From positions 81,443 through 145,442 of the forward strand of contig NZ_LVEM01000003.1 of assembly GCF_001641335.1 (NCBI RefSeq): a stretch of DNA of 64,000 nucleotides. The letters are read 5' to 3'. Shown here piece after piece: positions 44,813-54,015 of the stretch (position 1 is the stretch's first letter; each line of letters begins with the position of its first letter). A program made the translations under genes and the position numbers. The notes under the pieces are model-generated. The model had not been told where the DNA came from. It made no database searches and was given only the letters and a program-made list of their open reading frames with translations. Source of the stretch: Bradyrhizobium stylosanthis (GTDB taxonomy: Bacteria; Pseudomonadota; Alphaproteobacteria; Rhizobiales; Xanthobacteraceae).

Positions 44813-46168
44813 TCAATCACGCCGGCGCGAGATGACGTAGGATTCGTCGAGAAACCAGAGGCCGTTGTACTTTCTCAGCACGTCCCTGGCGGCATCCAGA
44901 GTGCGGCCGTTTTGAGTCATTTCTGTCAACCGGTCGTCCTCAATCTGAGCGACATACACCGCCGCATTCCAAGCTGCAAAGGCCGTCGAGGTGCCGATGG
45001 AGCCCGTTACCTCGTTGGGCAGCGCTTCCATATCATACCTGAAGATCGAGCGGTTATCAGCATATGCATTAAAATTTAAGTCGCGGCCCAACGACCCGAG
45101 CTCGTACTTCACGGCGCGCAATAGCTCATGACGGCTCACCGAGAAAGGATTTTCTCCGGGCCAGATCGCCTGGATCATTTCCATGCCCGGATCCTGGCCG
45201 TGGGAGTGGATTCCGATCAGCCTCCCCCCAGGCCTCAGGGCCCGCGCCAGGGGCGCAATGATCCGTTTTGCCCGGAAATTGACCGAGGACAGCGCGCGGT
45301 AGGGCTGGGAGGCAATGACGAGGTCGAAATTGGCCTCGGTCTGGCCCGGCCGCGGAATGGTCGAATCGAGCAGGAACCTGTGGTCCTCACGATAGAGCAC
45401 GAGGACGACGGGCCGCTCGTAGAGCGGCATGGCCGTGCGGGGGCTGATCGCCGCGCGCCAGTTCTGCTCCAGGAATGGCCGGAGCTCCGCGATCTGCGCC
45501 TCGAACTCGCCCGATGACGCTCCGCGCAGCGGCACCTCGTGCCAGACCGTGGCGGCTGCGGCCGCGGGCGAGGCCGGCGTCAGCCAGGGCGCCTCCGAAT
45601 AGAACATGTTGGTGAAGACGAACACCGATGCCGGATGCTCGAAAATGCGGTCCGGCACCTTTTCCAGCGTCAGGCGCAGATCCTCGAGGCTGAGCTCCTT
45701 GCCGGCGACATAGAACGGCATGTGCGGATAGCGCTGATGCGTGGCGCGCAGCACCCGTGCCAGCACCGTGCCGTCGCCGACGCCCGCGTCGAAAATGCGC
45801 AGCGCCGGCGGGCGGGGGTGGATGGCGGCGAGCTCCAGCGCGACCCTGTCGGCGACCACCCGCTTCTCGCTGCAGGTGTGGACGAACAGCAAATATTTCT
45901 GCCGGTTCTCGAAGAACCGGAAATTGCCGCGGGGATCGCGCTTCTCCGGGGGCACCTGGAGCCCGCGCGGCGGCGGCAGGCCGCCCGTCGTCGATGCCGC
46001 GATATAGGCCTGGATCCGCTCCAGCGTATCGATGGTGATGCGTTTGCCCTCGCGCAGGCGATGCACGAGCTTCCCATCGTTCACCGAGCGGCGGCCGAAG
46101 GTCGATTCCGCCATGCCCGCCGTGCGGCAGAACTCGGTGATCTCTCTCAGGATTTCGTCGTTTTTCAT
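44813..46168 (-). CDS. HTH domain fused to SAM-dependent methyltransferase-like domain
   Basis: This 451-residue protein begins with a small helix-turn-helix unit (about 1-58; AGMAESTFGRRSVNDGK) of a type seen as stand-alone DNA-binding proteins in rhizobia. It continues with a class I methyltransferase-like fold: SAM motif RIFDAGVGDGTVL at 124-136, a post-I acidic region, and ALRPGGRLIGIHSHG near the middle. The substrate is unknown. It lies 63 bases upstream of metK. ATG 46168 directly precedes the HTH; ATG 46216 is possible but adds a Pro-rich tail. Confidence 0.65.
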   Translation of the reverse strand: MKNDEILREITEFCRTAGMAESTFGRRSVNDGKLVHRLREGKRITIDTLERIQAYIAASTTGGLPPPRGLQVPPEKRDPRGNFRFFENRQKYLLFVHTCSEKRVVADRVALELAAIHPRPPALRIFDAGVGDGTVLARVLRATHQRYPHMPFYVAGKELSLEDLRLTLEKVPDRIFEHPASVFVFTNMFYSEAPWLTPASPAAAAATVWHEVPLRGASSGEFEAQIAELRPFLEQNWRAAISPRTAMPLYERPVVLVLYREDHRFLLDSTIPRPGQTEANFDLVIASQPYRALSSVNFRAKRIIAPLARALRPGGRLIGIHSHGQDPGMEMIQAIWPGENPFSVSRHELLRAVKYELGSLGRDLNFNAYADNRSIFRYDMEALPNEVTGSIGTSTAFAAWNAAVYVAQIEDDRLTEMTQNGRTLDAARDVLRKYNGLWFLDESYVISRRRD

Positions 46169-46308
46169 GAGTGGGAAGGCGGTGGGCAGAGGAGTGGGAT
46201 AGAGGACTTCTAACATCATCTGCCCACCGGGGAAAGGTTAGCCCCCCAATTTGCACAGGTCACACTTCCCGATATAGAGAGCGCCGATTGCGATACTCTG
46301 GGGTGTAT

Positions 46309-47400
46309 ATGTTCCGGCGAAAATGCCTGACGGTCATTTGGCTGATTGCGTTCTCAAGCTTCGCCCGCGCCGGCGACCCCGCCACCGACAATCCCGACCA
46401 GGTCTTTGAATCCGTCTACGCCCGCATAGGGGCACTGCCGGCCGCGGTGGCACGCGAGCGTCTGGTCTGGCTGAAGCTGGAAGAGCTCAAGCGCGAACCG
46501 TGCGACCAGCGGAGCATCGACGATCTGGCAGGAATGCTCGACAGGCGAGGCTACCGGCGGCAGGCCGCGGACGGGCTCTACAAGTTCGTCGTGACCTGCG
46601 GCGCCCCGCTGACGGCGCTGAACAAGGCCGCCGTCATCTATATGAGCATCACCGACTATCAGAAGGCCGTCGAAGTCTCCGAGGAGTATGTCAAACGTGC
46701 GCCGTCCGACCAGAGCGCACGTTATGTCCGCGCCATGGCCCTCGACGGCGCCGGCGACTACCGCCGCGCGCTCGCCGACTACTCCGACACGATCGAGCTG
46801 TTCAACGGCGACAAGAAGATGATCTCGGGCGGGATCTTCGTCCGCATGGCGAATGCTTACGCGGCCCTGAAGCAGTTCTGCGAGGCAACAGTGCCGATCA
46901 ACCGCTGGGTCGCATTCGATCCGGCGACACGCGACACCAGCAGGACCCAGAAGATGATTGCCGACTACGAGCGGCAGGGCAATTGCGTCTCGTCGACCGA
47001 CGCACACAAGGAAAGCTTCCCGCTGCACGGACCGAAGGGCATCGTCACCGTGAAAGCCGAGATCAACGGCGTGCGCGGATTGTTCGTCCTCGATACCGGC
47101 GCGAGCTACGTGTCGGTGAAATCCGCCTTTGCGAGCAAGGCCAAGATACCGGACGACGGCGCCGGCGACATCACGCTGATCACCGCCAATGGGGAGGCCA
47201 AGGCGAAACTCTCCAAGGCCGACAAGGTCGCGCTCGGCAAGCTCGAGGCGGTCAACGTGCCGGTCGCGGTGCAGAGCGGTGACGGCAAGGGTTTCGGTGC
47301 CGGCGTCGACGGCCTGCTCGGCATGAGCTTCCTGTCCCGGTTCGAGATCCAGATGGCGGGCGGGTCCATCGAGGTCCGCACCCGCCAGCCCAGGAAGTAG
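46309..47400 (+). CDS. secreted TPR-containing retropepsin-like aspartic protease
   Basis: This 363-residue protein has a signal peptide (about 1-21, ending FARA-G), TPR-like helical repeats (60-200), and a C-terminal single-domain aspartic protease of clan AA. The active-site motif is FVLDTGASYVSV with D262, and the flap/hydrophobic segment GVDGLLGMSFLSRFEI follows near 332-347. Such retropepsin-like proteins need to dimerise. The start is ATG 46309. It is followed 93 bases on by a secreted caspase-like gene on the same strand, which suggests a functional pair. Substrates are unknown. Confidence 0.78.
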   Translation: MFRRKCLTVIWLIAFSSFARAGDPATDNPDQVFESVYARIGALPAAVARERLVWLKLEELKREPCDQRSIDDLAGMLDRRGYRRQAADGLYKFVVTCGAPLTALNKAAVIYMSITDYQKAVEVSEEYVKRAPSDQSARYVRAMALDGAGDYRRALADYSDTIELFNGDKKMISGGIFVRMANAYAALKQFCEATVPINRWVAFDPATRDTSRTQKMIADYERQGNCVSSTDAHKESFPLHGPKGIVTVKAEINGVRGLFVLDTGASYVSVKSAFASKAKIPDDGAGDITLITANGEAKAKLSKADKVALGKLEAVNVPVAVQSGDGKGFGAGVDGLLGMSFLSRFEIQMAGGSIEVRTRQPRK

Positions 47401-47493
47401 CGCCGCCTCACGATCGCAGGGTGAACCCGAAAAGCGGCGCGCGCGACCAAGAGCAGACAATCCCATCGCAAAACGCCTGCAGCCGAGGTCTCC

Positions 47494-49212
47494 TTGCGCC
47501 GCCTGCTCCTGGTCCCCGCTTTTCTCGCTGCCCTCGCCTGGTGCGCGCCGGCTTACGCGCAGGCGCGCAACCAGCTCGGGCCGCTCTGCACGACCGAGAC
47601 CACGCCGGCGGACAAGATGGTCGATGCGTGCAGCAAGATCATCGCGCTGAAGGTGTTCAAGGGCGAGCAGCTCGCGACCGTCTATTTCTGGCGCGCCGTT
47701 GGCTGGAACAAGAAGGGCGACTACGCCAAGGTCATCGCGGACGCCACGGAAGCGATCCGGCTGCAGCCGAGCCAGGCCGTCTACAATCTCAGGGGATCGG
47801 CCTATTACGACAAGGGCGACTACGACATCGCGATCGCCGATTTCGACGATGCGCTGAAGCTCGGCCCGCCCAGCGGCACCATCTTCCACAATCGCGGCAA
47901 TGCCTGGCGCGGCAAGCGCGACTACGCCAAGGCGATTGCCGACTACGACATGGCGATCAAGTCGGATCCGAGATCGGCGTTCTCGTTCCAGAACCGCGGC
48001 ATCTCGAAGGAAGCGCTCGGCGATCTCGACGGCGCGCTCGCCGACATCAACCAGGCGATCCGGCTCGATCCGACGCTGCCGCAGCCGCTGATCAACCGCA
48101 CCGCGATCTGGCGCGCCAGGGGCGATTTCGACCGCGCCATCGCCGACGGCAGCGAAGCGATCCGGCTCGCCAAGGAGAAGCCGCCGGTCAACATCATGAC
48201 GCCGCCGAACAGCGTGCTGATCTCGGGCTACACACATCGCGCGCTCGCCTATGAGGCCAAGGGCGACTATGCCCACGCGCGCGAGGACTACCAGGCTACG
48301 CTGGCGATCGTGGCCTCGGACGCCGGCAGCAAGGCCAACCAGGCTACCGCAAAGGTGCGGCTATCGCTGGTGACCGACGCCACCGCGCCGGTCCCGCGCG
48401 ATGCGCCTTCCCCCGCGACGCAAGCAGCCGCATCCCCTGCCCCGCAACAGACCGGCACGGCACCGTCCCCCTCGCCCGCCCCCGCCATTCGCGGCACGCG
48501 CATGGCGCTGATCATCGGCAACGGCGCCTATGCGCATGTGAAGGCGCTGCCCAATCCGGCCAACGATGCGCGCGCGGTCGCGAAAAGCCTGCGCGACATC
48601 GGCTTCACCGTATCGGAGGGCATCGACCTCGATCGCGCCGCGATGCAGAAGATGACGCGCGACTTCCTGCGCGCGGCGGCGCGAGCACAGGTCGCGATGG
48701 TGTATTATGCCGGGCACGGCGTGCAGGTGGACGGACGCAACTATCTCATTCCCGTCGACGTCGAGCTCAAGCCGGGGACCGGCATGACGGAGGCGATGAT
48801 CGACATGGACACGATCATGGCCGGGCTCGACGACCAGGTCCGCACCAACATCCTGATCTTCGATGCCTGCCGCAACAATCCGATGGCGCAGCAGGTGGCG
48901 AGCACCGGCACCAATCGCGCCATCGAGGGTGCCTCGGGCCTTGCAGCGCCAACCAGCCTCGGCGCCGGCGCGACGCTCGGCGCCGGCACGCTGATCGCTT
49001 TCGCAACCGCCCCCGGTCAGGTCGCGCTCGACGGCGAAGGAGCCAACTCGCCATTCTCGGCCGCGCTGTCCCGCCATATCGGCACGCCGGGCCTGGAAGT
49101 GCAGCAGATGCTCACGCGCGTCCGGGCCGAGGTGGTCTCCTCCACGAAGAACAAGCAGGTGCCGTGGTCGAACTCGTCGCTGCTGGGCGAGGTCTATCTG
49201 GCGGAGAAGTGA
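47494..49212 (+). CDS. secreted TPR/caspase-like (peptidase C14) protein
   Basis: This 572-residue protein has a signal peptide (1-22, ending PAYA-Q), four or five TPR units (62-275), a Pro/Ala-rich linker (298-332) and a caspase/metacaspase-type p20 domain (335-570). The catalytic dyad is visible: H408 in MVYYAGHGVQ and C459 in NILIFDACRNNP. The start is TTG 47494, with GAGG upstream; no ATG is placed before the signal peptide. Secretion is notable, since most bacterial metacaspases are cytoplasmic. It may be activated by or act with the upstream aspartic protease. Confidence 0.82.
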   Translation: MRRLLLVPAFLAALAWCAPAYAQARNQLGPLCTTETTPADKMVDACSKIIALKVFKGEQLATVYFWRAVGWNKKGDYAKVIADATEAIRLQPSQAVYNLRGSAYYDKGDYDIAIADFDDALKLGPPSGTIFHNRGNAWRGKRDYAKAIADYDMAIKSDPRSAFSFQNRGISKEALGDLDGALADINQAIRLDPTLPQPLINRTAIWRARGDFDRAIADGSEAIRLAKEKPPVNIMTPPNSVLISGYTHRALAYEAKGDYAHAREDYQATLAIVASDAGSKANQATAKVRLSLVTDATAPVPRDAPSPATQAAASPAPQQTGTAPSPSPAPAIRGTRMALIIGNGAYAHVKALPNPANDARAVAKSLRDIGFTVSEGIDLDRAAMQKMTRDFLRAAARAQVAMVYYAGHGVQVDGRNYLIPVDVELKPGTGMTEAMIDMDTIMAGLDDQVRTNILIFDACRNNPMAQQVASTGTNRAIEGASGLAAPTSLGAGATLGAGTLIAFATAPGQVALDGEGANSPFSAALSRHIGTPGLEVQQMLTRVRAEVVSSTKNKQVPWSNSSLLGEVYLAEK

Positions 49213-49264
49213 CGGCGGGAGTGCGGCCACTGCCGTGAGACGCAAACAACTCGCCTCAACGATA

Positions 49265-49313
49265 GTGTCGTCCCCGGCCTAGTGTGCAATTGCGCACTAG
49301 GCCGGGACGACAC
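49265..49313. repeat. 49-bp near-perfect inverted repeat between convergent genes
   Basis: GTGTCGTCCCCGGCCTAGTG and CACTAGGCCGGGACGACAC flank a TGCAATTGCG centre, with one bulged C. It lies between the caspase-like stop (49212) and the MetE-like stop (49329). It probably acts as a bidirectional terminator or RNA-stabilising hairpin. Confidence 0.75.
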
Positions 49314-49328
49314 CGAGGAAGCGGCGCC

Positions 49329-50447
49329 CTACTGGCCCCACGTTTCCTTGGCGATCTCCACCGCGAGGCCGAGCTTGTTCCACTGCTCGTCCTCGGAGAG
49401 GATGTTGCCTTCCTCGGTCGAGGCGAAGCCGCATTGCGGGGACAGCGCGAGCTGCTCCAGCGGCGCGAACTTGGCGGCTTCTTCGAGGCGGCGCTTGATG
49501 TCTTCCTTCTTCTCGAGCTCGCCGAACTTCGAGGTGATGACGCCGACCACGACGACCTTGTTGCCCTTGGGCAGGAAACGCAGCGGCTCGAAGCCGCCGG
49601 CGCGGTCGCTGTCGTATTCAAGGAAATAGCCGTCGTAATTGGTGCCGGCGAGCAGGGTCTCGGCCACCGGCTCGTAGCCGCCGGAGGAGATCCAGGTCGA
49701 GCGGAAATTGCCGCGGCACACGTGCGTCGTCACCACCATGTCGGCGGGCTTCTCGGCCAGCGCGTAGTTGATGATGCGGGCATAGATCTGCTGCAGGCCG
49801 TCCGGATTGTCGCCGCGCTCGCGCGCCTTCTGCAATTCGTCCGGCGAGCAGAGATAGGCCCAGACCGTGTCGTCGAATTGGAGATAGCGGCAGCCGGCGT
49901 CGTAGAACGCCTTCACCGCCTTGCGGTAGGTCTTGCCGAGGTCCTCGTAGAAGGGCTCGAGATCGGGATAGACATCCTTGGAGATCGCCTTGCGGCCGCC
50001 GCGGAAGTGCAGCACGGCCGGCGACGGGATCGTCATCTTGGCGGTGACGTGGGCCTGGTCGGCGACCTTCTTCAGAAAGCGGAAGTGGTCCAGCATCGGA
50101 TGGTCGTCGGGGAAGTCGAGCTTGCCGATCACGCGCACCGCGTCGTGACGGGTCTGCACGCCCGTGAACTGGATGCCGGTGTCGGGGTGAAAGAGCTCGC
50201 AGCCGGTCAGCTTGGCCAGGAAGTCGAAATGCCACCAGGAGCGGCGGAATTCGCCATCGGTGGCAAGCTTGAGCCCGATCGCGGCCTGCTTGTGCACGAC
50301 CTTCTCGATCTCCATGTCCTCGATCTTGCGCAGATCGTCGGCGGAAATCTCGCCCTTCTCCAGCTTTGCGCGGGCTTCCTTGATCTTGGCGGGGCGCAGG
50401 AGGCTGCCGACCTCGTCTGCGCGGAAGGGGGCTTTGGTTCGCTGCAT
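49329..50447 (-). CDS. cobalamin-independent methionine synthase II family protein (YxjG/YxjH-like)
   Basis: This 372-residue protein corresponds to the C-terminal catalytic half of MetE. It starts RTKAPFRADEVGSLLRP and keeps the zinc ligands of the family: H and C in THVCRGNFRS, E in YFLEYD, and C in LSPQCGF. It lacks the N-terminal MetE domain, so the methyl donor may differ from methyltetrahydrofolate triglutamate. YxjG-like enzymes are poorly assigned. The start ATG 50447 has GGGAG seven bases upstream. It lies next to, but 20 bases after, the livF gene upstream. Confidence 0.85.
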   Translation of the reverse strand: MQRTKAPFRADEVGSLLRPAKIKEARAKLEKGEISADDLRKIEDMEIEKVVHKQAAIGLKLATDGEFRRSWWHFDFLAKLTGCELFHPDTGIQFTGVQTRHDAVRVIGKLDFPDDHPMLDHFRFLKKVADQAHVTAKMTIPSPAVLHFRGGRKAISKDVYPDLEPFYEDLGKTYRKAVKAFYDAGCRYLQFDDTVWAYLCSPDELQKARERGDNPDGLQQIYARIINYALAEKPADMVVTTHVCRGNFRSTWISSGGYEPVAETLLAGTNYDGYFLEYDSDRAGGFEPLRFLPKGNKVVVVGVITSKFGELEKKEDIKRRLEEAAKFAPLEQLALSPQCGFASTEEGNILSEDEQWNKLGLAVEIAKETWGQ

Positions 50448-50467
50448 TCTCAACTCCCGAAAGTTTT

Positions 50468-51184
50468 TTAGTGGCCGGCCGCCCCTGCGACCCCGAGGTG
50501 GCGCTCCAGGACCGACGGGTCGGCCTTCAGCGCGGCGCTCGGGGCGTCGTGGACGATCGTTCCGCGCTCCAATATCACAACGCGGTCGGCAAGCCCCAGA
50601 ATCTTTTGGGCATTCTGCTCGACGATGATGGAGCAGATGCCGCCTGCCCGGGTAATCGTCCCGATCGCCTTGAGCAGCTCCTCGACGATGATGGGAGCCA
50701 GGCCCTCGGTCGGCTCGTCCAGCAGCAGGACCTTCGGATTGAGGGTCAGCGCGCGGCCGATTGCCAGCATCTGCTGCTCGCCGCCGGAGAGCTGGTTGCC
50801 GAAATTGGTCCGCCGCTCCTTCAGCCGCGGGAACATCTCGTAGACCTTCTCCACCGTCCAGGGGCCGGGCTGGGCCACCGCGGTCATGTTCTCCTCGACC
50901 GTGAGCGAGCGGAAGATGTTGCGCTCCTGCGGCACCCAGCCGATGCCGGCGCGTGCCCGCTGGTCGGGCCGAAGCGCCGTGACATCGGTGCCGGCGAGCG
51001 CGACGGTACCGGAAAAGCGGCGGGTCACGCCGACGATGGAGTTGATCAGCGTGGTCTTGCCGGTGCCGTTGCGGCCGAGCAGCGCCAATACCTGGCCCTC
51101 GGCGAGGCGCAGGCTCATCTTCGGCAGCACCACCGCCTCGCCATAGCCGGCACGAAGGGCATCGATCGCGAGCAGGTCAGACAT
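50468..51184 (-). CDS. livF: branched-chain amino acid ABC transporter ATP-binding protein
   Basis: This 238-residue ATPase of the LivF type has Walker A GRNGTGKT, signature LSGGEQQML, Walker B VLLLDEPTEGLAP and the RAGYGEAVVL start usual for LivF. It pairs with LivG to power uptake through LivH and LivM. The ATG 51184 overlaps the livG stop by eight bases. It is the last gene of the five-gene liv unit. Confidence 0.93.
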   Translation of the reverse strand: MSDLLAIDALRAGYGEAVVLPKMSLRLAEGQVLALLGRNGTGKTTLINSIVGVTRRFSGTVALAGTDVTALRPDQRARAGIGWVPQERNIFRSLTVEENMTAVAQPGPWTVEKVYEMFPRLKERRTNFGNQLSGGEQQMLAIGRALTLNPKVLLLDEPTEGLAPIIVEELLKAIGTITRAGGICSIIVEQNAQKILGLADRVVILERGTIVHDAPSAALKADPSVLERHLGVAGAAGH

Positions 51185-51932
51185 TGACCGCCTCCTCGCC
51201 GAGATAGACCGCCTTCACTTGCGGATCGCGCGCGACCTGCTCGGGCGGGCCCTCGGTCAGCAGCGCGCCGGAGACCAGCACCGAGATGCGGTCGGCAAAG
51301 GAGAAGACGAGATCCATGTCGTGCTCGATCAAGAGCACCGTGACGTCGCGCGGCAGGCTGCCGACGACGGCGAGAATGTCATGGCGCTCGCTCTCCGGCA
51401 CGCCGGCGGCGGGCTCATCGAGCAGCAGCACGCGCGGCTTGGCAGCGATCGCGACCGCGATCTCCAGCAGGCGCTGCTTGCCGTAAGGCAGCGTCACGGT
51501 CTCTTCGTTCATGACGTCGAGCAGGTGGAAGCGGGTGAGAAGATCGGCGATCTCGTCGTTGACGTCGCTGCGCGTGCCCATCCGCCGCCACCAGTCGCCA
51601 CCGTGGCCGAGGCGCTCCGACACGGCAAGGCCGATGGTCTCGAGCGGCGTGAGATCAGGATAGAGCTGGTTGATCTGGAAGGTCCGCGACAGGCCGCGCA
51701 GCACGCGCTTGTGCACGGGCAGGTCGGTGATGTCCTGCCCCTCGAGCAGGATGCGGCCCGAGTTCGGCTTGAGCACGCCGGTGAGCTGGTTGATGACGGT
51801 GGTCTTGCCGGCGCCATTGGGGCCGATCAACGCATGGCGGGCGCCCTGCTCGATCTTCAGGGACAGGTCGCGGGTGACGCGCAGACCGCCAAAGGTCTTT
51901 TCGAGATTCTGGGTTTCGAGCGCGATGGTCAT
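51177..51932 (-). CDS. livG: branched-chain amino acid ABC transporter ATP-binding protein
   Basis: This 251-residue ATPase of the LivG type has Walker A GPNGAGKTT and Walker B VLLLDEPAAGV. The canonical LSGGQ is replaced by LPYGKQRLLE, as is usual in this family. LivG and LivF form the ATPase pair at the cytoplasmic face. The ATG at 51932 overlaps the livM stop (ATGA), so translation is coupled. Confidence 0.93.
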   Translation of the reverse strand: MTIALETQNLEKTFGGLRVTRDLSLKIEQGARHALIGPNGAGKTTVINQLTGVLKPNSGRILLEGQDITDLPVHKRVLRGLSRTFQINQLYPDLTPLETIGLAVSERLGHGGDWWRRMGTRSDVNDEIADLLTRFHLLDVMNEETVTLPYGKQRLLEIAVAIAAKPRVLLLDEPAAGVPESERHDILAVVGSLPRDVTVLLIEHDMDLVFSFADRISVLVSGALLTEGPPEQVARDPQVKAVYLGEEAVNV

Positions 51933-52957
51933 GAATCGCTCTCCGGCACGGCGACGACGGCCTTGCGTCCCATCACCTGCTTGATGACCAGGTTGGGCAC
52001 ATACAGCACCCAGCGATGCAGGCGCTGGCGGCCGACGAGCACGATCACGACCAGCACGAGGCCGATCCAGAACTGCCAGTATTGCGGGGTGATCGTGGAG
52101 AAGAATTCCTGCAGCATGCGGAAAATCACCGCGCCGATCAGCCCACCATAGAGATAACCGGTGCCACCGATCACGAGCACCAGCATCAGGTCGGCGGAGC
52201 GCTCGAAGGCGAAGACGTCGAGCGAGGCGATCGCCGTGGTCTGGGTGAACAGCGCACCGGCGATGCCGGCATAGAACGCCGCAAGCGTGTAGATCGCGAT
52301 CAGGCGGCGATTGACGGGGATACCGATCGCGGCGGCGCGCAGCGGATTGTTCTTGATCGCGCGCAGCGACAGCCCGAACGGCGAGTGCACGACGCGGCGG
52401 GCGAACAGGAACAGGAGGAACAGCACGGCCAGCGAATAGAAGAAGCCGGTCTTGCCGAACATGTCGAACGGGATCTCGCCGAAGATCGGCTGCATCTCGA
52501 TGCCCTGCAGGCCATCGGTGCCGCCGGTGATGTTGGAGAAGCGTTCGGCGAGCGCTTCCAGCAGCAGCGCGATGCCGAGCGTGACCATCAGGCGGGTGAG
52601 ATCGACGCCGCGGATCACCAGGAAGCTGGTGGCAAAGCCCAGCACCATCGCGGCGAGGCCCGCCACGACCAGCGCCAGCACCGGCTCCGTGATGATGCCG
52701 TGCAGCGCAAGCAACCCCGCGGCATAGGCGCCGACGCCGAAGAAGGCGGCATGGCCGAGCGAGACGATACCGGCATAGCCGAGGATGAGATCGAGCGACA
52801 TCGTGAACAGCGCCAGGCGCAGGATGTCGGTCATGATCAGATAGCGCGAGGGAAACAGGAAGCCGCAGCCCAGCACGATGAGCCAGAAGGCGACTTCGCC
52901 GTAGTGCCAGCGCGCCTGGCGCTGGGCGTGATACCCGACGTCGGAAGAAGCGGTCAT
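51929..52957 (-). CDS. livM: branched-chain amino acid ABC transporter permease
   Basis: This 342-residue permease has about ten helices and the LivM family signature YAGIVSLGHAAFFGVGAYAAG in two parts. The loop SLRAIKNNPLRAAAIGI is the ATPase contact. The start ATG 52957 is preferred over the in-frame TTG 52969, which has no ribosome site. It sits nine bases after the livH stop. Confidence 0.92.
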   Translation of the reverse strand: MTASSDVGYHAQRQARWHYGEVAFWLIVLGCGFLFPSRYLIMTDILRLALFTMSLDLILGYAGIVSLGHAAFFGVGAYAAGLLALHGIITEPVLALVVAGLAAMVLGFATSFLVIRGVDLTRLMVTLGIALLLEALAERFSNITGGTDGLQGIEMQPIFGEIPFDMFGKTGFFYSLAVLFLLFLFARRVVHSPFGLSLRAIKNNPLRAAAIGIPVNRRLIAIYTLAAFYAGIAGALFTQTTAIASLDVFAFERSADLMLVLVIGGTGYLYGGLIGAVIFRMLQEFFSTITPQYWQFWIGLVLVVIVLVGRQRLHRWVLYVPNLVIKQVMGRKAVVAVPESDS

Positions 52958-52965
52958 CGGCGAAC

Positions 52966-53835
52966 TCAACGCGCGGCCGTGCGGCCGAACAGGCCGTTCG
53001 GGCGCCAGATCAGGATCACGATCATCATGGTGTAGATCACGAAGGGTCCCATCTTCGGCACGTAATATTTGCCGGCGACGTCGCCGATGCCGAGCAGGAG
53101 CGAGGCCAGGAACGGGCCCGTTATCGAGGAGGAGCCGCCGACGGTCACCACGATCAGGAAGTAGATCATGAACTTCAGCGGGAAATACGGATCGAGGCCG
53201 AGGATCTCGGCGCTGAGCGCACCGCCGAGACCGGCGAGCCCGCAGCCGAATGCGAATGTGAAGGCGAACACCTGCGGCACGTTGATGCCGAGGCCGCTCG
53301 CGGCGCGGGGATCATCGACCGCGGCGCGCAGGCGGCTGCCGAAGCGGGTCTTGGCCAGCACCATCTGCAGGCCGATGGTGAGCAGGCCGCAGATTACGAT
53401 GATCATCAGCCGGTAGCGGCCGATGCCGACGCCGAACACGTCGAACTGGCCCTGCAGCGCGGCCGGCAAATTGATGAAGACGCGCGAGGAGCCCTGGATG
53501 TAGTCGACGGCCGCGACCGACATGAAGGTCAGGCCGATGGTGAACAGCACCTGGTCAAGATGGCTGCGCGCGTAGAGGTGGCGGTAGAGCGTGCGCTCGA
53601 GCAGGATGCCGATCGCGGCCGAGGAGACGAAAGCGAGCGGCAGCGCGGCAAAGAACGGCCAGCCCATCCGGTTGACCAGCACCATGCAGACATAGCCGCC
53701 GGCCATGGCGAAGGCGCCGTGCGCGAGGTTGACGAAGTTCATCAGGCCGAGCGTGACCGCGAGCCCGCAGGCGAGCACGAACAGCAGCATGCCGTAGGCA
53801 ACGCCATCGAACAGGTTGGTGAGGATTGCGGTCAT
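52966..53835 (-). CDS. livH: branched-chain amino acid ABC transporter permease
   Basis: This 289-residue permease of the LivH type has GLMNFVNLAHGAFAMAGGY near residue 31 and RTRFGSRLRAAVDDPRAA-like EAA loop (KTRFGSRLRAAVDDP) in the middle. Eight or nine helices are present. It works as a heterodimer with LivM. It is preceded by a 180-base gap containing a palindromic repeat, so the distance from livK is larger than between the other liv genes. Confidence 0.92.
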   Translation of the reverse strand: MTAILTNLFDGVAYGMLLFVLACGLAVTLGLMNFVNLAHGAFAMAGGYVCMVLVNRMGWPFFAALPLAFVSSAAIGILLERTLYRHLYARSHLDQVLFTIGLTFMSVAAVDYIQGSSRVFINLPAALQGQFDVFGVGIGRYRLMIIVICGLLTIGLQMVLAKTRFGSRLRAAVDDPRAASGLGINVPQVFAFTFAFGCGLAGLGGALSAEILGLDPYFPLKFMIYFLIVVTVGGSSSITGPFLASLLLGIGDVAGKYYVPKMGPFVIYTMMIVILIWRPNGLFGRTAAR

Positions 53836-53856
53836 CGATCCTGCTTAGAGTTGATC

Positions 53857-53951
53857 GTCATGGCCCGGGCTTGTCCCGGCCATCCACGTTCTTGTCTGGT
53901 CGTTCGTTTCTTGGCCTTGCGTGGATGCCCGGGACAAGCCCGGGCATGACG
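53857..53951. repeat. palindromic repeat pair (REP-like), copy 2
   Basis: The arms CGTCATGGCCCGGGCTTGTC... (53857-53889) and CGTGGATGCCCGGGACAAGC... (53920-53951) repeat the organisation at 8371-8454 almost base for base, with a different spacer. It lies between livK and livH and may lower downstream expression relative to the binding protein. Confidence 0.8.
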
Positions 53952-54015
53952 CAGAGAGTGGCTCACGAGCTCCCCGCGCGCCAAGCGCGCTCGGGGATGA
54001 CGCGCTTTTCGCGCG

